DNA of 64,000 bases from Paraburkholderia phenoliruptrix (GTDB lineage: Bacteria; Pseudomonadota; Gammaproteobacteria; Burkholderiales; Burkholderiaceae). Each line of letters opens with the position of its first letter. The first letter of the stretch is position 1. The stretch is taken from contig NZ_CADIKB010000030.1 of NCBI RefSeq assembly GCF_902859825.1, positions 1 to 64,000 of the forward strand, read 5' to 3'. This document shows positions 26,826 to 36,034 of this stretch, piece after piece. Position numbers and translations under genes: made by a program. The notes beneath the pieces were generated by a model. The model saw only the letters and a list, made by a program, of their open reading frames with translations. It was not told where the DNA came from and made no database searches.

Positions 26826-28511
26826 TTAAACAGTCGCTCGTTCCCGCTTCCTTGAAGGCGCGCCATGGGCCACGAAATAGGGCGTTTCGACACGCGCCAG
26901 CGGCGTGCGTTGGCGAATCCGGTCGGCGATTTTTTCGGCCAGCATGATGGTCGGCGCGTTCAGGTTGCCGGTGGTGATGCGCGGCATGATGGACGCGTCG
27001 ACCACGCGCAGTCCCTGCATGCCGTGCACGCGCCCTTCGTTGTCGACCACGGCCATGTCGTCGTAGCCCATCTTGCACGAGCACGAGGGGTGAAACGCCG
27101 TCTCCGCGCGCGCCCGTACGAAAGTGTCGAGTTGTGCATCGGTGGTCAGTTCGGCGCCCGGATTCAGCTCGCGTCCACGGTAACGGTCGAGCGCCGGCTG
27201 CCGCATGATCTCGCGCGTGATGCGAATGCCGTCGCGGAACTCGCGCCAGTCGAGCAGATCAGCCATGTAGTTAAAAAGGATGCTCGGATGCGCCGCCGGG
27301 TCGCGCGACGTGAGCTTCACGCGGCCGCGGCTCGGCGAGCGCATGGAACCGACATGCGCCTGGAAGCCATGCATTTTGATTGCATTCGAGCCGTTGTAGT
27401 TGATCGCGACCGGCAGGAAGTGATACTGGATGTTGGGCCACAAATCGTCGTCGCGTGTGCGAATAAAACCGCCCGCCTCGAACTGATTGCTTGCGCCGAT
27501 GCCCGTGCCGTTCAGCATCCATTCGAGTCCGATGGCCGGCTGATTCCACCACTGCAGTGCAGGGTAGAGCGAGACAGGCTCCTTGCATTCGTACTGGATG
27601 TACATCTCGAGGTGATCCTGCAGGTTTTCGCCGACGCCCGGCAGATCGTGCACGAGCGGGATATCCAGCTCGCGCAACCATGTCGAGCGGCCCACGCCCG
27701 AGCGTTGCAGCAATTGCGGCGAGGCAATTGCGCCGCTGCATACCAGCACTTCGCGGCGCGCGTGCGCATTGACGGTGGCGCCGCCATGCAGATACGCGAC
27801 GCCTACCGCGCGTTTGCCCGAGAACAGCACGCGATCGCTCAGCGCATGCGTGACGATAGTGAGGTTCGCACGCCCCTTGGCGCGATCCAGATAGCCCCGC
27901 GCGGTGCTGGCGCGCCGGCCGTTGGCCGTCACGGTGCGATCCATCGGGCCGAAGCCTTCCTGCTGATAGCCGTTCAGGTCGTCGGTGCGTGGAAAGCCGG
28001 CCTGCACGCCGGCCTCGACCATCGCGGCGAATAGGGGATTATTGCCGGGTTTGCTCGTGGTCACGTGCACGGGACCATCGCCGCCGTGATAGGCGTTGGG
28101 GCCCACGTCGCGCGTTTCGGCCTTGCGGAAATACGGCAGGCAGTCCAGATAGGTCCAGTTTTCGAGGCCCGGGCGCTCGGCCCAGCCGTCGTAATCGAGC
28201 GCATTGCCGCGGATATAGCACATGCCGTTGATCAGCGACGAGCCGCCGAGCCCCTTGCCGCGGCCGCATTCCATGCGGCGGTTGTTCATATGCGGCTCGG
28301 GGTCTGTCTCATAGGCCCAGTTGTAGCGGCGCCCTTGCAACGGGTAGGCGAGGGCCGCAGGCATCTGCGTGCGGAAATCGAAGCGGTAATCGGGGCCGCC
28401 CGCTTCGAGCAGCAGCACGGTGACGTCGGCATCTTCAGTGAGACGCGATGCCAGCACGTTGCCCGCCGAACCGGCACCGACGATGATGTAGTCGTATTCG
28501 TTCGAACTCAT
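26826..28511 (-). CDS. betA: Choline dehydrogenase
   Basis: GMC-family flavoprotein, 561 aa, that oxidises choline to betaine aldehyde and can also carry the aldehyde to betaine. The FAD motif is YDYIIVGAGSAGNVLASRL at the N-terminus, the GMC signature 1 region is CGRGKGLGGSSLINGMCYIRGN, signature 2 is GAIASPQLLQRSGVG, and the catalytic His region is FHPSCSCKMGYDDMAVVD. The start at 28511 (MSSNEYDY) lies 11 bp after betB; the longer frame overlaps betB and is not needed. It acts membrane-associated, passing electrons to the respiratory chain. Confidence 0.96.
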   Translation of the reverse strand: MSSNEYDYIIVGAGSAGNVLASRLTEDADVTVLLLEAGGPDYRFDFRTQMPAALAYPLQGRRYNWAYETDPEPHMNNRRMECGRGKGLGGSSLINGMCYIRGNALDYDGWAERPGLENWTYLDCLPYFRKAETRDVGPNAYHGGDGPVHVTTSKPGNNPLFAAMVEAGVQAGFPRTDDLNGYQQEGFGPMDRTVTANGRRASTARGYLDRAKGRANLTIVTHALSDRVLFSGKRAVGVAYLHGGATVNAHARREVLVCSGAIASPQLLQRSGVGRSTWLRELDIPLVHDLPGVGENLQDHLEMYIQYECKEPVSLYPALQWWNQPAIGLEWMLNGTGIGASNQFEAGGFIRTRDDDLWPNIQYHFLPVAINYNGSNAIKMHGFQAHVGSMRSPSRGRVKLTSRDPAAHPSILFNYMADLLDWREFRDGIRITREIMRQPALDRYRGRELNPGAELTTDAQLDTFVRARAETAFHPSCSCKMGYDDMAVVDNEGRVHGMQGLRVVDASIMPRITTGNLNAPTIMLAEKIADRIRQRTPLARVETPYFVAHGAPSRKRERATV

Positions 28512-28522
28512 CGCAGCGCTCC

Positions 28523-29992
28523 TCAGAAGACCGGTTGATAGGCACCGAGCTCGACCTGCACGGACTTGATGCGTGTGTAGTGCTCGAGGGTGGTGATGCC
28601 GTTTTCGCGACCCACACCGGATTGCTTGTACCCGCCCACCGGCATTTCCGCGGGCGATTCGCCCCATGTGTTGATCCAGCAAACGCCTGCCTCGAGCCCG
28701 TGAATCACGCGATGCGCGCGCGACAGATTCTCGGTGACGATGCCTGCGGCAAGGCCATAGGCCGTGCGATTCGCGCGCGCGATGACTTCCTCTTCATCGT
28801 CGAATACGAGGATGCTCATGACCGGCCCGAAGATTTCCTCGCGCACGATGCGCATGTCGTCGCGACAGCCGGTGAACACGGTGGGCTCGACATATTGACC
28901 GCGCGCGAAGTGGCCTTCGCTCATACGCTTGCCGCCAGCGATCAGACGGGCGCCTTCCTGCATGCCGCTTTCGATGTAGCCGAGCACCTTCTGCAATTGC
29001 GCGGCACTCACGAGCGGGCCGAAGTTGGTCGCGGCCTCGCTCGGCGCGCCCACGCGAATGCGCTTCACGCGTTCCAGCACCAATGCCTCGAAACGCTCGA
29101 GCACGCTGCGCTGCACGAACACGCGCGTGCCGTTCGTGCAGACCTGACCCGAGCTGAAGAAGTTGGCGCTCATCGCGATGTCGGCGGCACGTTCGAGATT
29201 CGCGTCGTCGAACACGACGAGCGGCGACTTGCCGCCCAGTTCCATCGTCACTTCTTTGAGGGACGACGCGCCCGCCATGGACATCACCTTCTTGCCCGTT
29301 TCCACGCCGCCCGTGAACGAAATCTTTTCGATGTCCGGATGTCCGGCCAGCAGTGCGCCAACGCGCCCGTCACCTTGCACGACGTTGAAGACGCCAGCCG
29401 GCACGCCGGCTTGACTATAGATCTCCGCCAGTTTTAACGCAGTGAGCGGCGTGACTTCGCTCGGCTTGAAGATCATCGCGTTGCCCGCGGCCAGCGCGGG
29501 CGCCGACTTCCAGCACGCGATCTGAATCGGATAATTCCATGCGCCGATGCCCGCGCATACGCCGAGCGGTTCGCGCCGCGTGTACACGAACGACGACGGC
29601 CGCAGCGGAATCTGCTGGCCTTCTATCGCGGTGGCGAGTCCTGCGTAATACTCGATCACGTCCGCGCCCGTGACGATGTCCACCGCCAGCGTTTCGGCAA
29701 TCGGCTTGCCGGTGTCGCCCGTTTCGAGCGCGGCGAGTTCGTCGTTGCGTTCGCGCAGAATCTCGACCGCGCGGCGCAGGATTCGCGAGCGCTGCATCGC
29801 CGTCAGCGCGGCCCATTCGCGCTGACCGTCGCGCGCGGATTGCACCGCCCGATCGACGTCCGCGGCACTGGCCTGCTGCACGGCGGCGAGGGTTTCGCCG
29901 GTCGCGGGGTCGACGGTGTCGAAGGTTTCACCGCTGGTCGCGTCGACATAAGCGCCGCCGATGTAGAGACGTTGCGTTGCGAAAACGGCCAT
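28523..29992 (-). CDS. betB: Betaine aldehyde dehydrogenase
   Basis: ALDH-superfamily enzyme, 489 aa, converting betaine aldehyde to glycine betaine with NAD(P)+. The general-base glutamate is in MELGGKSPLVVFDDA, the catalytic cysteine in FFSSGQVCTNGTRVFVQ, and the BADH-type tail is GGYKQSGVGRENGITTLEHYTRIKSVQVELG. The start at 29992 follows AAGGAGC. The operon order betI-betB-betA on the minus strand is the classical arrangement. Confidence 0.96.
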   Translation of the reverse strand: MAVFATQRLYIGGAYVDATSGETFDTVDPATGETLAAVQQASAADVDRAVQSARDGQREWAALTAMQRSRILRRAVEILRERNDELAALETGDTGKPIAETLAVDIVTGADVIEYYAGLATAIEGQQIPLRPSSFVYTRREPLGVCAGIGAWNYPIQIACWKSAPALAAGNAMIFKPSEVTPLTALKLAEIYSQAGVPAGVFNVVQGDGRVGALLAGHPDIEKISFTGGVETGKKVMSMAGASSLKEVTMELGGKSPLVVFDDANLERAADIAMSANFFSSGQVCTNGTRVFVQRSVLERFEALVLERVKRIRVGAPSEAATNFGPLVSAAQLQKVLGYIESGMQEGARLIAGGKRMSEGHFARGQYVEPTVFTGCRDDMRIVREEIFGPVMSILVFDDEEEVIARANRTAYGLAAGIVTENLSRAHRVIHGLEAGVCWINTWGESPAEMPVGGYKQSGVGRENGITTLEHYTRIKSVQVELGAYQPVF

Positions 29993-30055
29993 CACTTGCT
30001 CCTTGGTAAAAATATCGCCCGGTGTTGCGTGTTGTCTCGTCAGCACGTTGCCCGC

Positions 30056-30643
30056 TCAGTCGCGCGCCGCCAGCACCAGGTCGATGTATTCGTTTGCCAC
30101 GCGTAGCGCCGCTCTCGTGTCGAACGGCTCGCCCGATAACGCACCGCGCAGCCACAGTCCGTCGATCAACGCCGCGAGACCGCTGGCCGCGCGCCGGGCG
30201 GCCGCGCGCGGCAGCGCTTTCGAAAAGTCCGCGCACAGATTGGAGTTCAGACGGCGCGTGTTCACGTACTGCAGCCGCCGCAGCTGCGGTTTGTGCATGC
30301 TCTCCGACCAGAACGCGAGCCACGTCTTCATGACGGCCGCGCTCGTTTGTTCCGCATCGAAATTGGCCGCGACCACCGCGCGCAGTTTCGAACGCGGGTC
30401 AGGTTTGGCTGCGCGCCGCCGGCGCGAGGTGGCCTGCCACAAGTCGCGCAACACGTGTCGCATAGTGGCTTCGAGCAGGCCGTCCTTGTCGCCGAAATAG
30501 TGGCTGACAATGCCGGTGGAAATGCTGGCGCGTTGCGCCACCGACGCGAGCGTAGCCCCGGCGAGGCCGGTCTGGTCAATGGTGAGCAGCGTTGCGTCGA
30601 TCAGCTGCGCGCGGCGGATTTCGCGCATTCCGAGCTTGGGCAT
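30056..30643 (-). CDS. betI: TetR-family choline-sensing repressor BetI
   Basis: Regulator of 195 aa. The N-terminal TetR helix-turn-helix is LASVAQRASISTGIVSHYFGDKDGLLEATM (split here across positions 35-65), and the C-terminal ligand domain begins around residue 85 with the BetI-type TWLAFWSESMHKPQLRRLQYVN block. BetI represses betIBA and is released by choline. It is first in betIBA, 63 bp before betB. Its probable operator ATTGAACGGTCAAT is 58 bp upstream of the start. Confidence 0.94.
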   Translation of the reverse strand: MPKLGMREIRRAQLIDATLLTIDQTGLAGATLASVAQRASISTGIVSHYFGDKDGLLEATMRHVLRDLWQATSRRRRAAKPDPRSKLRAVVAANFDAEQTSAAVMKTWLAFWSESMHKPQLRRLQYVNTRRLNSNLCADFSKALPRAAARRAASGLAALIDGLWLRGALSGEPFDTRAALRVANEYIDLVLAARD

Positions 30644-30700
30644 GGTGTCGATGTGAAGATTGGACGACTCGCTTCGATCGATGCATGGTAGTTTTTTTAT

Positions 30701-30714
30701 ATTGAACGGTCAAT
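30701..30714. promoter_or_regulatory. BetI operator
   Basis: ATTGAACGGTCAAT is a near-perfect dyad (ATTGA-N4-TCAAT) very close to the known E. coli BetI site, in AT-rich surroundings between betI and fdhA. Confidence 0.75.
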
Positions 30715-30740
30715 CAATAAAAAACGTCGGAGAACGGACA

Positions 30741-30767
30741 TGTCGGTTCCAGCCAAACCCGTGTCGC
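30741..30767 (+). promoter_or_regulatory. Putative GbdR-type operator before fdhA
   Basis: TGTCGG (30741) and TGTCGC (30762) are spaced exactly 21 bp, the same geometry as before cbcV, sdaA and the 45-kb binding-protein gene. It lies about 100 bp before the fdhA start. Confidence 0.5.
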
Positions 30768-30863
30768 GTTCGATGCAGGTGATTTGCCGCCCTGGGCGCT
30801 ACGCTCGTTGAACGGCGTGCGGCGCACAGGCCGCCCACCGCTCACAAGACATGGAGACATTCA

Positions 30864-32063
30864 ATGAGCAGCAATCGCGGCGTCGTCTATCTGGGGCAGG
30901 GCAAAGTAGAAGTGCAATCGATCGACTATCCGAAGATGGTCGACCCACGTGGCCGCGCAATCGGCCACGGTGTGATCCTTAAAGTAGTTAGCACGAATAT
31001 TTGCGGCTCGGACCAGCACATGGTGCGCGGTCGCACGACCGCCGAGGTCGGCCTCGTGCTCGGCCACGAAATCACTGGCGAGGTGATCGAGGTAGGCCGC
31101 GACGTGGAGACGCTCAGCATCGGCGACCTTGTCTCGGTCCCGTTCAACGTGGCGTGCGGACGCTGCCCGACCTGCAAGTCGCAGCACACGGGCGTATGCC
31201 TGAACGTGAACCCGTCGCGCGCGGGCGGCGCTTATGGCTACGTGGACATGGGCGGCTGGATCGGCGGCCAGGCCGAGTATGTGATGGTGCCGTATGCCGA
31301 CTTCAATCTGCTGAAGTTTCCCGACCGCGAGCAGGCGATGGCGAAAATTCGCGATCTCACGTGTCTGTCCGACATTCTGCCGACCGGTTATCACGGCGCG
31401 GTAATGGCGGGCGTCAAGCCGGGTTCGACGGTGTACATCGCAGGTGCGGGACCGGTCGGCATGGCCGCGGCGGCGTCGGCGCGCCTGTTGGGCGCAGCGT
31501 GCACGATCGTCGGCGACATGAACGAGGCACGCCTCGCGCATGCTCGCAAGATGGGCTTCGAGACTGTCGATCTTTCGAAAGATGCGACGCTGGGTGAGCA
31601 GATTGAGCAGATTCTCGGCAAGCCGGAGGTGGATTGCGCGGTGGACTGCGTGGGCTTCGAAGCGCATGGCCACGGCAGCAGCGGCTCGCATGAGGAAGCG
31701 CCGGCCACGGTGCTCAACTCGCTGATGGAAATCACGCGTGCCGCGGGCGCGATCGGCATTCCCGGCCTCTATGTGACCGACGATCCGGGCGCCGTCGACG
31801 CCGCGGCGCGCAAGGGCAGCCTGAGCATCCGCTTCGGTCTCGGCTGGGCAAAGTCGCACTCGTTCCATACGGGCCAGACGCCGGTCATGAAGTACAACCA
31901 CAACCTGATGCAGGCGATCTTGTGGGACCGTTTGCCGATTGCGGACATCGTGAACGTGACGGTGGTGTCGCTCGATCAGGCGCCGGACGGCTATCGCCAG
32001 TTCGACGGCGGCGCACCGCGCAAATTCGTCATCGATCCGCATGGTCTGCTGAAGGCGGCGTGA
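30864..32063 (+). CDS. fdhA: Glutathione-independent formaldehyde dehydrogenase
   Basis: Zinc-dependent medium-chain dehydrogenase of 399 aa, like the Pseudomonas putida FdhA, which oxidises formaldehyde without glutathione. The catalytic zinc ligands are in NICGSDQHMVRG and GHEITGEV, the structural zinc cysteines in CGRCPTCKSQHTGVC, and the NAD motif in VYIAGAGPVGMAAAA. Formaldehyde arises from the demethylation steps of betaine breakdown in this locus. A terminator directly follows. Confidence 0.95.
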   Translation: MSSNRGVVYLGQGKVEVQSIDYPKMVDPRGRAIGHGVILKVVSTNICGSDQHMVRGRTTAEVGLVLGHEITGEVIEVGRDVETLSIGDLVSVPFNVACGRCPTCKSQHTGVCLNVNPSRAGGAYGYVDMGGWIGGQAEYVMVPYADFNLLKFPDREQAMAKIRDLTCLSDILPTGYHGAVMAGVKPGSTVYIAGAGPVGMAAAASARLLGAACTIVGDMNEARLAHARKMGFETVDLSKDATLGEQIEQILGKPEVDCAVDCVGFEAHGHGSSGSHEEAPATVLNSLMEITRAAGAIGIPGLYVTDDPGAVDAAARKGSLSIRFGLGWAKSHSFHTGQTPVMKYNHNLMQAILWDRLPIADIVNVTVVSLDQAPDGYRQFDGGAPRKFVIDPHGLLKAA

Positions 32064-32095
32064 GCCCGGCGGCGAGTTAGCCGCATCCAACGAGA

Positions 32096-32132
32096 AACGC
32101 GTTGAACGGAAGCCCGTTCAACGCGTTTTTTT
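32096..32132 (+). terminator. Rho-independent terminator after fdhA
   Basis: A perfect 14-bp stem AACGCGTTGAACGG/CCGTTCAACGCGTT with a 4-nt loop runs into TTTTTTT. It lies 33 bp after the fdhA stop and could also serve the convergent regulator gene. Confidence 0.93.
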
Positions 32133-32186
32133 ACTTGCTGGCGGCGAAAACGCTTTCGGCGCTCTGTGCTTTAGGAGCCGGTTCTT

Positions 32187-33182
32187 TCAGGCCGCCATCA
32201 CCGGCGCAGAAGACAGCGAGGGCGCCTGCTTGCGGCGTTCGCGCGTGGGCGCAGTGCCGAATGCATCGCGATAGCTCTTTGAAAAGTGGCAGGCCGACTG
32301 GAAGCCGCACGCCATCGTGATGTTCATGATCGACATGTCGGTCTGCAGCAGCAGTTCGCGCGCGCGCCGCAAACGCAGCGTCAGATAGTAGTGCGTCGGC
32401 GTCATGCCGAGATGCTCGCGAAAGAGGCGCTGCAACTGCCGTTGCGACATGCCGGCAAGCCGCGCCAGTTCCTCGCGCGACAGCGGTTCTTCGATGTTGT
32501 TCTCCATCAGCGAGATCACTTCGAAGAGCGACTTGTTCGCCGAGCCGAGTCGCGCGACGAGCGGCATCTTCTGCTGCGCGCTGGTGTCGCGCACATGCTC
32601 GACGATGAACTGCTCGGCGATCTGTGTGACGCGTGCGGTGCCGACTCGCGGTGCGATCAGATTCAGCATCATGTCGAGCGGTGCCACGCCGCCCGTGCAC
32701 GTCACACGGTCGCGGTCGATCACGAACAGCTCTTTCAGAAAACGCGTGTCGGGGAACTCTTCCTTGAGCGCCGACATGTTTTCCCAGTGGATCGCGCACG
32801 CATAGCCCGCGAGCAGACCGGCACGCGCGAGCGCATAGGTGCCGGTGCAGAGGCTGCCGAGCATGCAACCCATGCGCGCGAAGCGGCGCAATGCCGACAG
32901 ATGCGCGGGCGTGGTCGCGCGCTGCACGTCGATGCCGCCGATCACGAAGACGATGTCGGGCTGACCGACGCATTCGACTGGACCCGTGTCGACCGATAGT
33001 CCATTGCTTGCGGTGACCGGCCCGCCGTCGGGGCTCACGATCGACCAGCGGTAAAGCGTTTGTCCCGTCAGGTAGTTCGCCATGCGCAGCACTTCGATAG
33101 CGTTGGTGAACGCGATCATCGTGAAGTTCGGAACGGGCATGAAGGCGAAATGCGACAGTGACGCCGTGCGATCGGTGGACAT
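32187..33182 (-). CDS. gbdR: GlxA-family AraC regulator, probable GbdR
   Basis: Regulator of 331 aa. The DJ-1-like domain (about 12-180; LPNFTMIAFTNAIEVLRMAN under the family pattern, elbow LGSLCTGTYALARAG) precedes an AraC domain (about 225-315; LSREELARLAGMSQRQLQRLF and MNITMACGFQSACHFSKSYRDAFG). It sits between fdhA and glyA-dgc-gbc and is divergent from glyA, a natural position for the glycine betaine/dimethylglycine-responsive activator GbdR. The symbol is by architecture and context; the paralogue at 13308-14306 is a competing candidate. Confidence 0.88.
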   Translation of the reverse strand: MSTDRTASLSHFAFMPVPNFTMIAFTNAIEVLRMANYLTGQTLYRWSIVSPDGGPVTASNGLSVDTGPVECVGQPDIVFVIGGIDVQRATTPAHLSALRRFARMGCMLGSLCTGTYALARAGLLAGYACAIHWENMSALKEEFPDTRFLKELFVIDRDRVTCTGGVAPLDMMLNLIAPRVGTARVTQIAEQFIVEHVRDTSAQQKMPLVARLGSANKSLFEVISLMENNIEEPLSREELARLAGMSQRQLQRLFREHLGMTPTHYYLTLRLRRARELLLQTDMSIMNITMACGFQSACHFSKSYRDAFGTAPTRERRKQAPSLSSAPVMAA

Positions 33183-33716
33183 GATGAGGGGTGATTCCTT
33201 CGAATCTATAGTGTCGCGCCGCTGTGGGGCGCAGCGACTAATGTAATTTTGAGGACTAGGGCAACTACCGTGCCATCAGGCTAAACCCTCGGTTGCCGGC
33301 GGCTTCCGTGTTATGCCTCGGAGAAACGGCACCAGAAGGGCGCGGCTGCCGCGGATAGCCGCACCGCAAGCGCGCATTGCGTTCAGTTGCAGTGCAGCAT
33401 GCAGCGCCATACAGCGGCACGCGCGGCCAAAGCGAACGATCGTGCGACACCGCCTCTATCGCCCACCAGCGGTACAAATCGACACCTTGAACGAAATGCC
33501 ACCCGCCTGCTGCCCGCCGCTCGCGAGCAACTCCTAGAGCCGACTTGTCGAAAAAGGTCGCCTATGGCGGAAAAGGTAAAGAACGCGTCTGAATTCATAA
33601 ATTGACGCGCGATGCAAGCGTCAAGAATAGACGTACGCAATCCGGCGGCGGCAGGGCAGAAACAAAGGCCCAGCAACGCTTCCGGCGCCTAACGTCAACG
33701 ACTCCACGGACCTTCC
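33183..33716. other. Long divergent promoter region, regulator / glyA
   Basis: About 530 bp without a convincing gene. It holds a TGTCGC box at 33212 that forms a loose inverted repeat with GCGACTA (33234-33240), and TGTCGC/TGTCGA on the minus strand near 33449 and 33484, but no 21-bp direct repeat that I could find. Short ORFs lack similarity. Confidence 0.4.
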
Positions 33717-34991
33717 ATGTCGAACCCGAATCCTTTCTTCGAAGAATCGCTGACCGCGCGGGATGCGGCGGTGCGCGGCGCCATTTTGAAAGAGCTCGAG
33801 CGCCAGCAGTCGCAAGTCGAGCTGATCGCGTCGGAAAACATCGTCTCGCGCGCGGTGCTCGAAGCGCAAGGCTCGGTTCTGACCAACAAGTATGCGGAAG
33901 GCTATCCGGGCAAGCGCTACTACGGCGGTTGCGAATATGTCGACGAAATCGAAACGCTCGCGCTCGATCGTATCAAGCAACTGTTCAACGCAAAGTTCGC
34001 CAACGTGCAGCCGCATTCCGGCGCGCAGGCAAACGGCGCGGTGATGCTCGCCCTCGTGAAGCCGGGCGACACGGTACTCGGCATGTCGCTCGACGCGGGC
34101 GGCCACCTCACCCACGGCGCGAAGCCGGCGCTCTCGGGCAAGTGGTTCAACGCGGTGCAGTACGGTGTGAATCGCGACACGATGCTGATCGACTACGAGC
34201 AGATCGAGGAACTCGCGCAGCAGCACAAACCCGCGTTGCTGATCGCCGGCTTTTCCGCGTATCCGCGCGCGCTGGATTTCAAGCGTCTGCGTGCAATTGC
34301 CGACAGCGTCGGCGCGAAGCTGATGGTGGACATGGCTCACATCGCCGGCGTGATCGCGGCGGGACGTCACGCGAATCCGGTCGAGCATGCGCACGTGGTC
34401 ACCTCGACCACGCACAAGACGTTGCGCGGCCCGCGCGGCGGCTTTGTGCTGACGAATGACGAAGAGATTGCCAAGAAGATCAACTCCGCGGTGTTCCCCG
34501 GCCTGCAAGGCGGCCCGCTGATGCATGTCATCGCGGGCAAGGCGGTTGCGTTCGGCGAGGCGCTGCAACCGTCGTTCAAGACGTATATCGACAGCGTGCT
34601 CGCGAACGCGCAGGCCCTCGGCGAGGTGCTGAAGGCAGGCGGCGTGGATCTGGTGACAGGCGGCACCGACAACCATCTGTTGCTGGTCGATCTGCGGCCG
34701 AAGGGTCTCAAGGGCAATCAGGTCGAGCAGGCGCTGGAGCGCGCGGGCATCACCTGCAACAAGAACGGCATTCCGTTCGACACCGAAAAGCCGACGGTCA
34801 CCTCGGGCGTGCGCCTCGGCACGCCGGCGGGCACGACGCGCGGCTTCGGCGTGAACGAATTCCGCGACGTGGGCCGTCTGATCGTGGACGTGCTCGATGC
34901 GCTGCGCGATCACCCCGAAGGCCATGCGGCCACTGAACAACGCGTGCGCCGCGAAATCTTCGCGCTGTGCGAGCGCTTCCCCATCTACTGA
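33717..34991 (+). CDS. glyA: Serine hydroxymethyltransferase
   Basis: PLP enzyme of 424 aa that interconverts glycine plus 5,10-methylene-THF with serine plus THF. The N-terminus is LELIASENIVSRAVLEAQGS-like (QVELIASENIVSRAVLEAQG), with the YYGGCEYVDEIE block and the PLP lysine in VTSTTHKTLRGPRGG. Here it probably works in the serine direction, using glycine and methylene-THF from sarcosine oxidase and feeding SdaA. It is likely the dedicated catabolic copy; a housekeeping glyA should exist elsewhere. It starts the run glyA - M19 protein - V4R protein - dgcA - dgcB - etfAB. Confidence 0.95.
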   Translation: MSNPNPFFEESLTARDAAVRGAILKELERQQSQVELIASENIVSRAVLEAQGSVLTNKYAEGYPGKRYYGGCEYVDEIETLALDRIKQLFNAKFANVQPHSGAQANGAVMLALVKPGDTVLGMSLDAGGHLTHGAKPALSGKWFNAVQYGVNRDTMLIDYEQIEELAQQHKPALLIAGFSAYPRALDFKRLRAIADSVGAKLMVDMAHIAGVIAAGRHANPVEHAHVVTSTTHKTLRGPRGGFVLTNDEEIAKKINSAVFPGLQGGPLMHVIAGKAVAFGEALQPSFKTYIDSVLANAQALGEVLKAGGVDLVTGGTDNHLLLVDLRPKGLKGNQVEQALERAGITCNKNGIPFDTEKPTVTSGVRLGTPAGTTRGFGVNEFRDVGRLIVDVLDALRDHPEGHAATEQRVRREIFALCERFPIY

Positions 34992-35009
34992 GAACGCCTG
35001 GAGCAAACG

Positions 35010-35981
35010 ATGAGCAATCTGCACGACAACAGCATCATCATCGACGGTTTGAACATTTCGAAGTTCGAGCGCTCGGTGTTCGAAGACATGCGCAAGGGCG
35101 GCGTGACCGCAGTGAACTGCACGGTGTCGGTCTGGGAGAGCTTCCAGAAGACGGTCGACAATATTGCCGAGATGAAGCAGCAGATCCGCGAATATGGCGA
35201 GATCCTCACGCTCGTGCGCACGACCGACGACATCTACCGCGCGAAGAAAGAGAACAAGACGGGCATTATTTTCGGCTTCCAGAATGCGCATGCATTCGAA
35301 GACAACCTCGGCTATATCGAGGCGTTCAAGGATCTCGGCGTGAACGTGGTGCAGCTTTGCTACAACACGCAGAACCTCGTCGGCACCGGTTGCTATGAGC
35401 GCGACGGCGGCCTGTCGGGTTATGGCCGCGAAGTGATTCAGGAAATGAACCGCGTCGGCATCATGGTCGATCTTTCGCATGTGGGCGGCAAGACGTCGTC
35501 CGAAGCAATTGCAGCTTCGAAAAAGCCGGTGTGCTATTCGCACTGCTGCCCCTCGGGTCTGAAAGAGCATCCGCGCAACAAGAGCGACGAGCAACTGAAA
35601 GAGATTGCAGATGCAGGCGGCTTTGTCGGCGTGACGATGTTTGCGCCGTTTCTTAAGCGCGGCGCGGACGCGACGGTGGAAGACTATATCGAGGCCATCG
35701 AATATGTGGTCGATCTGATTGGCGAAGATCAGGTCGGCATCGGCACCGACTTCACGCAAGGTTACAGCACCGAGTTCTTCGACTGGATCACGCACGACAA
35801 GGGCCGTTATCGCCAGTTGACGAACTTCGGCAAGGTCGTGAATCCCGAAGGCATTCGCACCATCGGCGAGTTTCCGAACCTGACCGCCGCGATGGAGCGT
35901 GCCGGCTGGAGCGAGACGCGCATCAGGAAAATCATGGGCGAGAACTGGGTGCGGGTATTCGGCGAAGTGTGGAAGGTCTGA
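35010..35981 (+). CDS. M19 membrane-dipeptidase-like protein with altered metal site
   Basis: Renal-dipeptidase-fold (peptidase M19) protein, 323 aa, with no signal peptide. Retained ligands are His157 (VDLSHVGG), His178 (CYSHCCPSG) and Asp247 (GIGTDFTQG). The HxD motif at the N-terminus is replaced by Leu14-Asn-Ile16 (IDGLNISKF) and the bridging glutamate by Gln91 (GFQNAHAF), so three of the five usual zinc ligands are missing. Pseudomonas betaine loci contain a protein of this type (PA5396), so the change appears to be a feature of the subgroup rather than decay. It starts 18 bp after glyA and lies just before the V4R protein. The reaction is unknown; classical dipeptidase activity is doubtful. 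Confidence 0.88.
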   Translation: MSNLHDNSIIIDGLNISKFERSVFEDMRKGGVTAVNCTVSVWESFQKTVDNIAEMKQQIREYGEILTLVRTTDDIYRAKKENKTGIIFGFQNAHAFEDNLGYIEAFKDLGVNVVQLCYNTQNLVGTGCYERDGGLSGYGREVIQEMNRVGIMVDLSHVGGKTSSEAIAASKKPVCYSHCCPSGLKEHPRNKSDEQLKEIADAGGFVGVTMFAPFLKRGADATVEDYIEAIEYVVDLIGEDQVGIGTDFTQGYSTEFFDWITHDKGRYRQLTNFGKVVNPEGIRTIGEFPNLTAAMERAGWSETRIRKIMGENWVRVFGEVWKV

Positions 35982-36034
35982 CCGTCACCGTCATTCAGCA
36001 AACGACATCACCCTATAAAAAGCGGAGTTTCCAC

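Noticed and set aside
33441..33484. GbdR-like repeat before glyA
   Set aside because: TGTCGC and TGTCGA occur on the minus strand, but 35 bp apart instead of 21; not the same arrangement.
33183..33716. Glycine or THF riboswitch upstream of glyA
   Set aside because: I could not find the tandem-aptamer core or a following expression-platform hairpin.
33621..35795. A 724-aa minus-strand frame opposite glyA and the M19-like gene
   Set aside because: Same shadow effect; the plus-strand genes have clear family motifs.
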